Positions 14,939 to 23,855 of a stretch of DNA of 64,000 nt are shown here, piece after piece. Under the pieces are notes generated by a model that saw only the letters and a program-made list of their open reading frames with translations, did not search any database and was not told the DNA's origin. The position numbers and the translations under genes are program-made. The DNA comes from JBBDMX01 sp040878035 (GTDB lineage Bacteria > Planctomycetota > Phycisphaerae > Phycisphaerales > Phycisphaeraceae): NCBI GenBank assembly GCA_040878035.1, contig JBBDMX010000049.1, positions 1 to 64,000 on the forward strand. The letters run 5' to 3'. How positions within the stretch are numbered: the first letter of the stretch is position 1; every line of letters begins with the position of its first letter.

Positions 14939-16104
14939 GTATCAGCTTGCCACCAACTCGTCGCCGCGCCAGCGTGCTCCTGCTGGCCATGGCGGTGCTG
15001 ATGGTGCTCACCAGCATGGCGTTGACGTTTTCGCGCGGCATGCGAGTCGAGTCCAGCGCCGCCGAGTTCTACGTGGCGCAGTTGCAGGCCGACGCTATCG
15101 CCCGCGGCGCCGCCGAGTATGTCCGCTCACTTGTGAGCAACACCAACGGCACGCTGCCGGCCGATGAGGAGATCGAAGCCGAGGCCGTGCCCCTGGGCGA
15201 CGGCTACTTCTGGTTGATTAGGTCCGATCCCCAGGATGATCGCGCCTGGGCGTTTGGTCTGACCGATGAAGCCGGCAAGCTCAACATAAACACCGCGACG
15301 GTGGACATGCTCGCCGCGTTGCCGGGCATGAACGACGACTTGGCGGCGGGCATCGTCGATTGGCGCGACCCCGATGAAGAGGCCCAGGCGGGCGGCGCCG
15401 AAAGCCAGTATTACCTGTTGCTGGACGACCCTACCGGGGGCGGGGCCGGGGGATACCAGGCCAAGAACGACGCGGTCGAAACCGTCGAGGAACTGCTGCT
15501 GGTCAAGGACATCACGCCGGCGGTGCTTTTTGGCGAAGACACCAATCGCAACGGCGTGCTGGATGCCAATGAGGATGACGCAGACACGACCGAGCCGGCG
15601 GACAATCGTGACGGTGTTCTCGACCACGGGATCTGTCCGTTCGTCACCGTTTACAGCCGGGAGCCGGCTGGTTCCGGCGGCGGGGGTGGGGGGAGCGGGC
15701 AAGGTAATACGCCGACGACGGGTCGGATCAACGTCAACACCGCCCCGCGTGAGGTGCTGCTGTGCTTGCCCGGTCTCGACGAAGCCGACGTGCAGGCGAT
15801 CCTCTCGGCCCGAGGCGCCGCCACGACCACGTACAGCGACGTCAACGCTTTTCTGGCAACGCTGCCGCCCAATAAGCAGGCTGAACTGGTCGGTCGCATC
15901 ACGGTGGATTCCTACGTCTGCTCGGCGGACATCGTGGCGGTCGCCGCCAGTGGCAAAGCATTCAAGCGTTACCGCGTGGTCTTCGACGCCACGACCAGCC
16001 CGGCACGCATCGTGTACTGGCAGGACATGACCAACCTGGGCTGGCCGCTGGATCCACAGGTACTTGAGAACCTTCGTTCGGGCAATGCAGGGAGTATGCA
16101 GTGA
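14935..16104 (+). CDS. gspK: Minor pseudopilin GspK
   Basis: A 389-aa GspK-type tip pseudopilin. The N-terminal hydrophobic segment RRASVLLLAMAVLMVLTSMAL lacks the FTLIE Glu5, as GspK proteins do. Two helix-hairpin modules follow: LNINTATVDMLAALPGM and INVNTAPREVLLCLPGL. Between them lies DTNRNGVLDANE, an EF-hand-like calcium loop, and a DNRDGVLDHG relative. A Gly-rich linker (GSGGGGGGSG) precedes the second module. ATG overlaps the gspJ stop (ATGA at 14935-14938); the longer upstream frame is antiparallel to gspJ and not real. Confidence 0.9.
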   Translation: MSISLPPTRRRASVLLLAMAVLMVLTSMALTFSRGMRVESSAAEFYVAQLQADAIARGAAEYVRSLVSNTNGTLPADEEIEAEAVPLGDGYFWLIRSDPQDDRAWAFGLTDEAGKLNINTATVDMLAALPGMNDDLAAGIVDWRDPDEEAQAGGAESQYYLLLDDPTGGGAGGYQAKNDAVETVEELLLVKDITPAVLFGEDTNRNGVLDANEDDADTTEPADNRDGVLDHGICPFVTVYSREPAGSGGGGGGSGQGNTPTTGRINVNTAPREVLLCLPGLDEADVQAILSARGAATTTYSDVNAFLATLPPNKQAELVGRITVDSYVCSADIVAVAASGKAFKRYRVVFDATTSPARIVYWQDMTNLGWPLDPQVLENLRSGNAGSMQ

Positions 16105-17636
16105 TCCGTCTTGGTCAAAGTGCATCGATTCTGGGCCTGGCGTTGGACGAGCGGTCGATCCACGTGGTGGAAATGCGCCGTGGCGCCGCGCGTGGCCAAG
16201 CCTCGCATTGGCATGCGGGGGTCCTGCGCGAGGCGCGCTTTGACCTGCCCGACGGCGTGACATGGGAGTCGACTGTAGCCCCGCATGCCAATGCGGGGCT
16301 GGGCTCGGCTTTGCGTGACTTTCTGCGCCAACAGGGCTTCACCACGCGGCGGGCGGTGGTCGGCCTGCCCGGCCGCTGGCTGCTCACGCGCCCCCAGACG
16401 CTGCCGCCGGCCGATATGGCCACGGCGGTGCCGCTCCTGCGCCTGGCGATCGAACGGGAGTTTCCTACCGATGTGAAAGAGTGGGTGTGCGACGTGGCGG
16501 GGCAGCCTTCGCCCTCGGGACCGCGCACGGTGTTGCTGACAGCCGTGCCCAGGCGGCGCCTCGAGCAAGTGACGGCCGCGATGGAACAGGCTGACCTGGA
16601 CGTGCAGTCGATGACCAGCACGACGCTGAGCCTGCTGGCCGCAAGCGCCGCATTGGCATGCGGGGCTCCGGGCGGTACGGGGGCATCCGGGGCTACGGAT
16701 TGCATCGCGCTGTTGATCCTGCCGCATGGCGTGGAGGTGGCGGTGCTGCGCGGCGGGCAGGTTGTGGCCCTGGATCGATTATCGGTGCCTACGCCGGATG
16801 CCCCGGATGCCGCTGCGGGACCAACCGAATCGGCGCGCATCGCCGCGATGGTGGCGGCAGTGCGCCGCGTCTTGGCCGCAGTACCGCCGGCGCCGGCCGA
16901 TGGCTCGGCGTCCAGCCTGGTGATATGGAATGCCTCGGCGCTTTCCGAAGCGCCGCTGAAGAGCCTGGGCGCGCAGCTTGGCATCCCGCCGGGTGCGGTG
17001 CATACCAATCCGAACCTGGCGAAGATGTTGCCAAACCTTCCGCCGGGCCGGGGCACATCGGATGCGGTGCTCTTTGCAGCGGCGGCGGCTGTGACTGGGG
17101 CCAGACCGGCGCAAGGCGCCGCGGTTGACTTTCTGCATTCACGCCTGGCCGTGGCGGCGCCGCGCCGCCTCACCCGCCGGCGTGTTCTGTCCGCGGCCGT
17201 CGCCGCCTGTCTGATCCTCGCCACCGTCTGGCTGGTCGGCGACTGGTATAGGCAGAAGCGGGCCGTGGACCAGCTCCAGCAGCGGTTGACCCAGATCAAG
17301 CCCGAGTTGGAAGCGGCTCGGATCAACGTCGCGCGCGTGCGCCAGGCGCGCGGCTGGTACGACCGGCGGCCGGCCTACCTGGAAGCCTTGCGCGATCTGA
17401 CGCTGGCGTTTCCCGAAGGAGGCCAGGCCTGGACCAGCAGCCTGGCGCTGCGCGAGGACATGACCGGCACGCTGGCGGGCCGGGCGGCGGACGAACGCAC
17501 CGTGCTGAACCTGCTGGAGCGGTGCAAGAGTTCGGGGCGCTTTGCCGCCGTCAAGCTGCTGTACATGCGCCACGATGATCGGCAGAACCGCTATGTGTCG
17601 TTCGGCATGACCTTCAGCTATTTGGCCCAGGAGTAA
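16101..17636 (+). CDS. gspL: GspL/PilM-PilN-like secretion assembly protein
   Basis: A 511-aa protein with an actin-like cytoplasmic domain (LGLALDERSIHVVEMRR..., about 1-330), one membrane helix near residue 365-385 (AAVAACLILATVWLVGDW), a coiled-coil and a periplasmic ferredoxin-like domain. This is GspL, or a fusion of PilM and PilN functions. Start GTG overlaps the gspK stop (GTGA). Three copies of the AGCCCCGCAT palindrome lie in the first 600 bp and encode QASHWHAGV, APHANAGL and ASAALACGAPG, so the N-terminal domain carries several repeat-derived loops. Confidence 0.8.
   Translation: MIRLGQSASILGLALDERSIHVVEMRRGAARGQASHWHAGVLREARFDLPDGVTWESTVAPHANAGLGSALRDFLRQQGFTTRRAVVGLPGRWLLTRPQTLPPADMATAVPLLRLAIEREFPTDVKEWVCDVAGQPSPSGPRTVLLTAVPRRRLEQVTAAMEQADLDVQSMTSTTLSLLAASAALACGAPGGTGASGATDCIALLILPHGVEVAVLRGGQVVALDRLSVPTPDAPDAAAGPTESARIAAMVAAVRRVLAAVPPAPADGSASSLVIWNASALSEAPLKSLGAQLGIPPGAVHTNPNLAKMLPNLPPGRGTSDAVLFAAAAAVTGARPAQGAAVDFLHSRLAVAAPRRLTRRRVLSAAVAACLILATVWLVGDWYRQKRAVDQLQQRLTQIKPELEAARINVARVRQARGWYDRRPAYLEALRDLTLAFPEGGQAWTSSLALREDMTGTLAGRAADERTVLNLLERCKSSGRFAAVKLLYMRHDDRQNRYVSFGMTFSYLAQE
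16198..16221. repeat. AGCCCCGCAT palindrome in gspL, copy 1
   Basis: AAGCCTCGCATTGG followed by CATGCGGGGGT, a slightly degraded copy. It encodes QASHWHAGV in GspL. Confidence 0.75.
16277..16300. repeat. AGCCCCGCAT palindrome in gspL, copy 2
   Basis: AGCCCCGCATGCC followed directly by AATGCGGGGCT, a perfect stem copy. It encodes APHANAGL, the same peptide as in LysS although this copy lies in the opposite orientation on the chromosome. Confidence 0.9.
16642..16667. repeat. AGCCCCGCAT palindrome in gspL, copy 3
   Basis: CAAGCGCCGCATTGG followed by CATGCGGGGCT. It is read in another frame than copy 2 and gives SAALACGAP. Confidence 0.8.
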
Positions 17637-17643
17637 CGCAACT

Positions 17644-18225
17644 ATGCTCTCCAAACGGGAGCGATATATCGGATGGACCGCGGCGGCAGTGGTGGCTGTT
17701 CTGCTGCTGGATTGGCTGGTGCTGTCGCCGGTGCTTAGCAGCCGGGAGCGCTTGGCGGTGCTGCGGCAGAAGCTCCAGAAGGAGCAGGTGACGGCACAGC
17801 GCCTGCTGGCCGACGATAGCGCCGCGACGCGGCGCTATCGCAACCTGGTGGCGGTGAGCCTGCCCGGCGACGCCTCCGCCGCCGAAAGCCGGTTGCTCAA
17901 CGACCTGCGAACCTGGTCCCAGCAGGCGGGGTTCAAGCTGTCGTCCATTCGGCCCGATCGCGCGTCGGCAGTCAACGACCTTAACGAGCTGAGCTTCCAA
18001 GCCACGGGTGAAGGGTCCATGCACGCGCTGGCACGCTTTCTGTACATGCTGCGTAATGCTCAGATGCCTCTGCGCGTGTTGGAGCTTCAGGTGGCGTCGC
18101 GCTCGGACGCGGCGGACGACCTGACCGTGCAGTTGCGCATCAGCACGCTATGGCGCGCCCCAGCGGCGGAGGCGTCGATGCCCAGCGGCCATTTGGCCGT
18201 AGCGGCGGAAGGGGGCCGTCCATGA
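17644..18225 (+). CDS. GspM/PilO-like secretion assembly protein
   Basis: A 193-aa bitopic protein: membrane helix at residues 10-30 (GWTAAAVVAVLLLDWLVLSPVL), coiled-coil (RERLAVLRQKLQKEQVTAQRLL) and a small ferredoxin-like periplasmic domain (LNELSFQATGEGSMHALARFLYMLRNAQMPLRVLELQV) as in GspM and PilO. It would pair with GspL. It follows gspL by 7 bp and overlaps the next gene by ATGA. Confidence 0.75.
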   Translation: MLSKRERYIGWTAAAVVAVLLLDWLVLSPVLSSRERLAVLRQKLQKEQVTAQRLLADDSAATRRYRNLVAVSLPGDASAAESRLLNDLRTWSQQAGFKLSSIRPDRASAVNDLNELSFQATGEGSMHALARFLYMLRNAQMPLRVLELQVASRSDAADDLTVQLRISTLWRAPAAEASMPSGHLAVAAEGGRP

Positions 18226-18899
18226 GTCGCTTGATGACGGGTTTGGCGGTGCTGATATTCGCGGCCTTGGCGGCGGCGCAGACGACGCAGCCGGGGGCCC
18301 CCGACGCGGCGTTGCCGGGCACGCCGGGCGGCGACGGCGCGGCCGAGCCGTGGGAGCGCTATGACGTCGTGGTGCAGCGGAACATTTTCACCCGTGTGCA
18401 CAGTTCCGGTCGCACCTCGCGCCGCGTGGTGACGCCGCCGGCGCCGGAGTTGCCCGCGGCACGCTATTGGGTGCTCTCGGGCACCGCGCTGACGTCGGAT
18501 GAGCGCGTCGCCTTTCTGGAGAACACGCGCACGGGCGCGACCGTGCGCGCTCACGAAGGCGATGCCACCGAGGCCGGCCGCATCACTCAGGTCGATCGCG
18601 ACAGCATCGAACTTGACGCCAACGGCCAGCGCTCGACGGTGGCCATCGGCCTGACGCTCGATGGCCGGGAGCCACTGACGACGGCGCCGACCGCGGCGCC
18701 TGCGACAGTCCCCACGATGCCTGCGGCGGCGACATCGCCGGCGTCTGTTCCCGGTTCCTCTGACGGACTGGAGGAATCACCCGTAGCGACCCAGGCAGCG
18801 CCAACGACCAACCCTGCTGCCCCGCCGGGGGATTCGAGCGAAGCGGAGATGCTCCGACGCATGCGTGAGCGGCGCAATCAGGAAACCCAGGGCAGGTAA
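18222..18899 (+). CDS. GspC/PilP-like exported protein
   Basis: A 225-aa exported protein with signal peptide (MSRLMTGLAVLIFAALAAA). A domain with YDVVVQRNIFTRVHSSGR and VLSGTALTSDERVAFLENTRTGATVRAHEGD resembles the homology region of GspC and PilP that binds the secretin. The C-terminal about 70 residues are Pro/Ala/Thr rich, with a charged tail. Its place right before the secretin gene supports a GspC role. ATG at 18222 overlaps the gspM stop. Confidence 0.7.
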   Translation: MSRLMTGLAVLIFAALAAAQTTQPGAPDAALPGTPGGDGAAEPWERYDVVVQRNIFTRVHSSGRTSRRVVTPPAPELPAARYWVLSGTALTSDERVAFLENTRTGATVRAHEGDATEAGRITQVDRDSIELDANGQRSTVAIGLTLDGREPLTTAPTAAPATVPTMPAAATSPASVPGSSDGLEESPVATQAAPTTNPAAPPGDSSEAEMLRRMRERRNQETQGR

Positions 18900-18996
18900 G
18901 GCCAAGCGCGGCGTGGCCGCGCTATCAGCCGGTACGAAGCAGTTGGTGGAAACTGGATCGGGCCCACACGGCCCGGTTCGCAAAAGGAAAGACGAA

Positions 18997-21504
18997 ATGC
19001 ACGTGCGATCCAACATCAAGCTGGTGCTACAGGTTCTGGGGCTGTGTGCCGCAGTGATCGCATTGCCGGCGGCGGCTCAAGTTGATCCTGCTCCGGCGCC
19101 GGCGGGGGGACTGCTCGACCCGGTGCCGCCGGCGCCGCTGGAACAGGCTGCGACGGAAGGTGACACTGCCCCGCCGGCTGCACCGGCTGCGCCGGCCGAA
19201 GCCGATCCCGCCGCCGTGGCGCCCACGACGCAGTCCGCGGAGGAGCAAGTGCCACCCGTTCCCGCTGCCGAGACGCCGAACCTGGCGCCGCCTCCGGCGA
19301 CCAATGGCCAGAAGCTGCCCGATGGCCGCTTACTGCTCAACTTCCGTAATGCCTCGCTAGACTCGGTGTTGTCATTCCTTTCCGAAGCCACCGGGCTGGT
19401 GGTCGTCGGCGAAACCAAGGTCGAGGGAAGGGTAAACGTACTGAGCCGGCAGCCCTTGACCATCGATGAAGCGGTGGGCGTGCTGGATTCGGTGCTCAAG
19501 GAAAAGGGCTATGCCGCGGTACGCGTGGGCAAGACGCTCAAGATCGTGACGCTCGATGCCGCCAAGAAGTCCAACATTCCGGTGCGTTCGGGCAGCAATC
19601 CCGCGGCAGTGGAAGAAACGGATCAGGTGATCACGCAGGTGATTCCCGTGCGCTACGCTGATGCGGCGCAACTGCGGCGTGACCTGGCGCCGCTAATCCC
19701 CGCATACGCGGACCTGTCGGCGAATGTGAGCACCAACACGCTGATTCTGACTGACACATCCGCCAATGTGCGTCGGGTGCTACAGATCATCCGGGCGCTG
19801 GATACGGCCGTTTCCGAAGTGACGCAGGTCAAGGTGTTTCAGCTCAAGTACGCCAACGCCGCCAATGCCGCCCGGCTGATCACCGAGGTGTTTCGTCAGG
19901 AGGATGCCAACCCGCAGCAGCGCAATATTCCGTTTTTTGCGCGCTTCGGGCGTGGCGGCGGAGGGCGCACGGGCGGCGGCGGCGACGCGGCGGCCGCAGA
20001 CCCCGCGGCCGAAGGAAGCCGGCCGCAGATGCGCGTCACCGCTGCCTCGGACGATCGCACCAACACCGTGGTCGTCAGCGCCCCGGCCGACACCATGCCC
20101 GTGATCGAGACGGTGCTCAAGGACTTGGATGCCAACCCGGCACAGGACCAGGCGGTGTTCATCTACTACATGCGTAACGCCCAGGCCGCCAACATCGAGG
20201 CGGTGGTCAACAACCTGTTCAATCCCGGCGGGACCACCAGCCGAAGCACGACCGGCGCCGGCGCCACGTCGCAGCGTAGCGTCACGCCCTTTGGCAGCGG
20301 GGGCGGCGGCGGCACGACGGGCGGGCGCTCGACCGCCGGCATGGGCCTGTCGCAGATCGGCGGGACGAGTAGCCGCACGGGCGGCACGACGGGCACGGGC
20401 CGGACCACCGGCGGCACGACGCGCGGCACCACGCTCGGCGGCGTCGCCGGCGCCGCACGCCTCTCCTCCTCCGCCGTACAAACCGCCAGCGACCTGGCGG
20501 GGCAGGTCTACGCCGTCGCCGACCCCGATACCAACTCCCTGCTGATCATGACCAGTTCCGGGAGCTTCGAGAAGGTTAAGGCGCTTCTGGAGGAGCTGGA
20601 TCGGCCCGTGCCACAGGTGCTGATCAAGGTGCTCATCGCAGAGGTCACCCACGACAACGAGCGCGACCTGGGCGTCGAGTTTTCCGCCATCAATCTCAAG
20701 ACCAGCGGCAAGGACACCGTGTTCACCGACTTCGGCCTCGACGTCGCCAGCGGTGGTTTGATCACCAAGATCGTCCACACCGATTTCTCCGTCACCCTGC
20801 GTGCCTTGGAGCGCGTCGGCAAGCTCGACGTGCTGTCGCGGCCATACATCCTCACGTCGGACAACCAGCTCGCGTCCATCATCGTCGGCCAGGAAGTGCC
20901 CATCGTCCAGAACAGCCGCATCACCGACACCGGGCAGACGATCAACACCCTGGCTTACCGGGAAGTGGGCATCATCCTCAACGTGACGCCGCACGTGAAT
21001 CCCGACGGGCTGGTGGTGATGGACGTGGCGCCGGAGATTTCCGCGCTGACCGGCGACTCGGTGCCGATCTCCGACACGGCGTCGCAACCGATCATCGCCA
21101 AGCGCGCCGCGCAGACGCGCGTGGCGATCAAGGACGGCCAGACGATCGTGATCGGCGGGCTGATGGAAGACCGCAAGACGCAGGTGGTGCAGAAGGTGCC
21201 GTTCCTGGGCGATATCCCGCTGTTGGGGCTGCTGTTTCAGCGTGACCGGACGATCAAGACCAAGACCGAGTTGCTGATTTTCCTCACGCCGCACGTGGCC
21301 CAGGCGCCCGAGCAGTTGAGTAACATGTCGCAACAGGAGCAGGATGCCGCCAAGATTGTTCCCGACGCGGTGGCGCCGGGCATTTATGATGAGCATCTCA
21401 AGGGCCTGGCGCGGCCGGGGACGGAGAAGGCGCTGGTGCCGACGACGCAACCGGCCTCGGAGCCGGCGCAATGGCCGCCGCCGCCCACGCCTGGAGAAGA
21501 CTAA
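18997..21504 (+). CDS. gspD: Type II secretion secretin GspD
   Basis: An 835-aa outer-membrane secretin. Signal peptide (residues about 8-28), a Pro/Ala-rich linker, then N0/N1-N3 domains (GRLLLNFRNASLDSVLSFLSEATGLVVV; VIPVRYADAAQLRRDLAPLI; VFQLKYANAANAARLITEVF). A Gly/Thr/Arg-rich low-complexity insertion lies at about residues 430-480. The secretin barrel domain has VPIVQNSRITDTGQTINTLAYREVGIILNVTPHV and VIGGLMEDRKTQVVQKVPFLGDIPLLGLLFQ. ATG at 18997 is preferred (GGAAAG 5 bp upstream). A GC-rich hairpin lies in the 97-bp gap after the GspC-like gene. Confidence 0.95.
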   Translation: MHVRSNIKLVLQVLGLCAAVIALPAAAQVDPAPAPAGGLLDPVPPAPLEQAATEGDTAPPAAPAAPAEADPAAVAPTTQSAEEQVPPVPAAETPNLAPPPATNGQKLPDGRLLLNFRNASLDSVLSFLSEATGLVVVGETKVEGRVNVLSRQPLTIDEAVGVLDSVLKEKGYAAVRVGKTLKIVTLDAAKKSNIPVRSGSNPAAVEETDQVITQVIPVRYADAAQLRRDLAPLIPAYADLSANVSTNTLILTDTSANVRRVLQIIRALDTAVSEVTQVKVFQLKYANAANAARLITEVFRQEDANPQQRNIPFFARFGRGGGGRTGGGGDAAAADPAAEGSRPQMRVTAASDDRTNTVVVSAPADTMPVIETVLKDLDANPAQDQAVFIYYMRNAQAANIEAVVNNLFNPGGTTSRSTTGAGATSQRSVTPFGSGGGGGTTGGRSTAGMGLSQIGGTSSRTGGTTGTGRTTGGTTRGTTLGGVAGAARLSSSAVQTASDLAGQVYAVADPDTNSLLIMTSSGSFEKVKALLEELDRPVPQVLIKVLIAEVTHDNERDLGVEFSAINLKTSGKDTVFTDFGLDVASGGLITKIVHTDFSVTLRALERVGKLDVLSRPYILTSDNQLASIIVGQEVPIVQNSRITDTGQTINTLAYREVGIILNVTPHVNPDGLVVMDVAPEISALTGDSVPISDTASQPIIAKRAAQTRVAIKDGQTIVIGGLMEDRKTQVVQKVPFLGDIPLLGLLFQRDRTIKTKTELLIFLTPHVAQAPEQLSNMSQQEQDAAKIVPDAVAPGIYDEHLKGLARPGTEKALVPTTQPASEPAQWPPPPTPGED

Positions 21505-22041
21505 ATGCAATCCGCAGCAACCATGGCAAGCGCAGTAACCGCAGTAACCGGGGGTAGAGCCGTCCGGTGCGGCGCTTGGGTTGCTGTGCTTACGGTGGTT
21601 TGCGGCTGTGCCGGTAAGTCGACTGCTCCGCCGCCTGCCGCGCCGCCGCCGGCGGTGGCGCCCGCACCCGTGGCGCAGAGGCACGAAGCTGATGACGATC
21701 CGAATGTCAATCCCGTGGCGCTGCGGCTGCACGATCTGGCTGGGCCATTGCTGGAATACTTCGCCGTCTATCGTCAGTTTCCCGCGGCGCTCGAGGACCT
21801 GCGCACGGCTCGTATCGTGAGCAGCGACGCCGTGCTGACCGATCCGTCGAGCGGACTGCGTTTTGCCTACACGCCGGATGGGCCGACAGTACCCGGCTAC
21901 ACCGGCCGGCTGCTGGCGAGTCAGAGTGATCGGTCAGATCCACGCGGTGTCTGGGTGCTGCTGGTCTCCCAACCCAAGGGCGCCAGGCATTGGATCGCCG
22001 AAGTCCACCGGGTGGCGCCGCGACTGATGCCGGTGCCGTGA
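21505..22041 (+). CDS. Small lipoprotein at the end of the secretion operon
   Basis: A 178-aa protein beginning immediately after the gspD stop. Hydrophobic segment then VVCGCAGK, a plausible lipobox with the modified Cys near residue 35, a Pro/Ala linker and a small domain (LHDLAGPLLEYFAVYRQFPAALEDLRTA... SGLRFAYTPDG). That domain resembles the beta-rich part of pseudopilins, without the prepilin helix. It may be a pilotin-like or accessory lipoprotein for the secretin; this is inference from position. Confidence 0.65.
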   Translation: MQSAATMASAVTAVTGGRAVRCGAWVAVLTVVCGCAGKSTAPPPAAPPPAVAPAPVAQRHEADDDPNVNPVALRLHDLAGPLLEYFAVYRQFPAALEDLRTARIVSSDAVLTDPSSGLRFAYTPDGPTVPGYTGRLLASQSDRSDPRGVWVLLVSQPKGARHWIAEVHRVAPRLMPVP

Positions 22042-22136
22042 GCGGGCATCGTTTTGGCCTGCGGTGGCAACGACACCGCTCTGGCTTGACGCGGAACGTC
22101 TTTGGCTTTTCCGGGGGCTCCATCGCCATCCGCAGT

Positions 22137-22176
22137 TTCGCCGCAAGTTAAAGCGGGGTCGCGCCCCCGTGCTCCA
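22137..22176. repeat. TGGAGTGCGGCGGC family, half copy
   Basis: GCCGCAAGTTAAAGCGGGGTCGC followed by CGTGCTCCACA matches one half of the repeats at 4124-4219 and 37640-37735 in reverse orientation. The other half (about 22050-22100) is diverged. It lies upstream of arsR. Confidence 0.6.
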
Positions 22177-22214
22177 CAATGGAACACATCCGCACTTACG
22201 AATATAGTTTGATC

Positions 22215-22607
22215 ATGGCCACGACCACCACCCCCCGTCGCTTTGGCGTCAAGCATGCCGCGCAAACCTTCCGCGCCATGGCCGACCCGACGCGGCTGCG
22301 CCTGCTGCACCTGTTGACGCGCGGCGAGCGCTGCGTGTGCGAACTGGTGGACACCGTTGATCAACCGCAGCCCACGGTCAGCCGGCACCTGGCCTACCTT
22401 CGCCGTGCCGGCCTGGTGGCGGCACGGAAGGACGGCCTGTGGGTGCACTACCGGCTAACCGAACCGCACGATGAACTCCAGCGCCGCCTGCTCGACTGCA
22501 TCGGCTGTTGTTTCGGCGATCTATCGCCCTTTAACCGTGACATGAGCCGCCTGGCCAAGTGCTGTCGGCCCGGCGACCAGACGACGTGTGCGGAGCCGAC
22601 ACGATGA
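22215..22607 (+). CDS. arsR: ArsR-family metal-responsive repressor
   Basis: A 130-aa winged-helix repressor. The helix-turn-helix region is FRAMADPTRLRLLHLLTRGERCVCELVDTVDQPQPTVSRHLAYLRRAGLV. The CVCEL pair in the recognition region is the arsenite-sensing motif of ArsR. Extra cysteines (CIGCCFGD, CCRPGDQTTC) could add a second metal site. ATG at 22215 is preferred; an ATG at 22179 would add 12 residues. The gene overlaps arsC by ATGA, so regulator and reductase are co-translated and likely self-repressed. Confidence 0.9.
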   Translation: MATTTTPRRFGVKHAAQTFRAMADPTRLRLLHLLTRGERCVCELVDTVDQPQPTVSRHLAYLRRAGLVAARKDGLWVHYRLTEPHDELQRRLLDCIGCCFGDLSPFNRDMSRLAKCCRPGDQTTCAEPTR

Positions 22608-23038
22608 CGACCAACGCCAAGCCGCGCTACCTGGTGCTGTGCACGGGCAATCGTTGCCGATCGCAGATGGCCGAAGGCTGGCTGCGCCATTTCGCCGGCG
22701 ATCGCGCCGAGGTGTTCAGCGCCGGCACGCATCCCAAGGGCCTGCATCCGCTGGCGGTGGAGGTCATGGCCGAGGCGGGCGTCGATATTTCCGCGCACAC
22801 CTCCGACCACGTGAGCCGCTACATCAACGAGGATTTCGACTGCGTCATCACGGTGTGCGACAGCGCCCGCGAGGCGTGCCCCATCTTCCCCGGCGCCCGG
22901 CGAACGCTGCATCACTCCTTCACCGATCCCGATGCGCCGTTGCCGCTCCAAGAGCAGACGCAACTGTTCCGCCGCATCCGCGATGAAATTCGCGATTGGG
23001 CCAAGGCTTTTGTCGATGCGGAAATCAGCCGCGGATGA
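22604..23038 (+). CDS. arsC: Thioredoxin-type arsenate reductase
   Basis: A 144-aa low-molecular-weight phosphatase-like arsenate reductase: P-loop CTGNRCRSQMAE (Cys near residue 14), FSAGTHPKGLHPLAVEVMAEAGVDIS, and the redox pair in VITVCDSAREACP (Cys near 84 and 91). This matches the thioredoxin-coupled ArsC class, which reduces arsenate to arsenite. No efflux pump gene is next to it in this window. The final SRG and stop codon run into a composite repeat (23027-23215). Confidence 0.92.
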   Translation: MTTNAKPRYLVLCTGNRCRSQMAEGWLRHFAGDRAEVFSAGTHPKGLHPLAVEVMAEAGVDISAHTSDHVSRYINEDFDCVITVCDSAREACPIFPGARRTLHHSFTDPDAPLPLQEQTQLFRRIRDEIRDWAKAFVDAEISRG

Positions 23039-23215
23039 ACGCGGATAAACGCGGATGGGACAAGGCGAAGGAAGGAGCAGTGATAGACATGATGGACAGG
23101 ATCAGTGTGAGAAGAGGTTGGTGCTGATCATCTTGCTCATGCCCCCAGTTGCCTCTTACATCATGCTCATCATGTACATCACTGTTCCCTCTTCCTATCC
23201 GCGTTTATCCGCGGC
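23027..23215. repeat. Composite inverted-repeat element 2
   Basis: Left arm GCCGCGGATGAACGCGGAT then AACGCGGATGG and a GACATGATGGACAGGAT tandem. Right arm CATCATGCTCATCATG, CACTGTTCC, then TATCCGCGTTTATCCGCGGC. It has the same architecture as element 1 with CGCGGAT in place of CACGGAT. It separates convergent arsC and nitroreductase genes and overlaps the arsC stop. Confidence 0.85.
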
Positions 23216-23235
23216 CAATGCTTCTCTAGTTGCGG

Positions 23236-23838
23236 CTACGCACGAAATCGACCTTCCATGATGGTCTGCGCCACCGGGCGGCGCGGCGAGGGCTTCTCCA
23301 TCTCGCGCAGCTTTTCGGGCAGGTCTTCCACGCGCCCCGGTTTGCCGATGGCGACCATGGCTTCGCAGTCGTAGTCGTCGGGCACGCCCAGGACCGCGCG
23401 GGCCTTGCCGTTGTTGAACCCCGCCATGCCGTGCGTCACCAGCCCCATGGCCGTGCCCTGGAGTGCCAGGTGTGTCCACCACGAGCCGGCGTCGAAGGTA
23501 TGCACCTTGTTGGGCTTGCCCGTCTTGGTGAACGTCTTCTTGGACACGATCAGCAACAGGATGGCGGCCTGGTGGCACCAGGCCTGATTGGTTTCCATGA
23601 GCAGGTCTATGAACGTAGGCCAGTGCTCGGTGCCGCGCCGAGCATAGATTATTCGCCAGGGCTGCTCGTTGTACGACGACGGCGCCCAACGCGCCGCTTC
23701 CAGCAGCCGGTTGAACTCGTCATCATTCAACGCCTCGCCTGACATCGCCCGCGGCGACCAGCGGCGTACGAACAGGTCCAGAATCTCCGCATCGGCCTGG
23801 CGATATTTCAACGGATCGATCTCGCTCACATGGGGCAT
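23236..23838 (-). CDS. Nitroreductase family flavoprotein
   Basis: A 200-aa FMN-dependent nitroreductase. The FMN-binding RRWSPRAMSGEALNDDEFNRLLEAARWAPSSYNEQPWR block is near residue 25-65, and WTHLALQGTAMGLVTHGMAGF and VAIGKPG are the later conserved segments. The length is typical. Substrate unknown; relatives reduce nitro compounds or act in cofactor metabolism. GAAAGGA lies 7 bp before the ATG. The leader upstream is occupied by composite element 3. Confidence 0.9.
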   Translation of the reverse strand: MPHVSEIDPLKYRQADAEILDLFVRRWSPRAMSGEALNDDEFNRLLEAARWAPSSYNEQPWRIIYARRGTEHWPTFIDLLMETNQAWCHQAAILLLIVSKKTFTKTGKPNKVHTFDAGSWWTHLALQGTAMGLVTHGMAGFNNGKARAVLGVPDDYDCEAMVAIGKPGRVEDLPEKLREMEKPSPRRPVAQTIMEGRFRA

Positions 23839-23855
23839 GGGGCATCCTTTCTATT

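Noticed and set aside
19780..21732. 650-codon open frame antisense to gspD
   Set aside because: The plus-strand frame is clearly a secretin; the antisense is His/Arg rich without domains.
22179..22214. Longer arsR start and ArsR operator
   Set aside because: The extra 12 codons are not family-like, and no clear dyad operator could be defined around GAATATAGTTTGATC.
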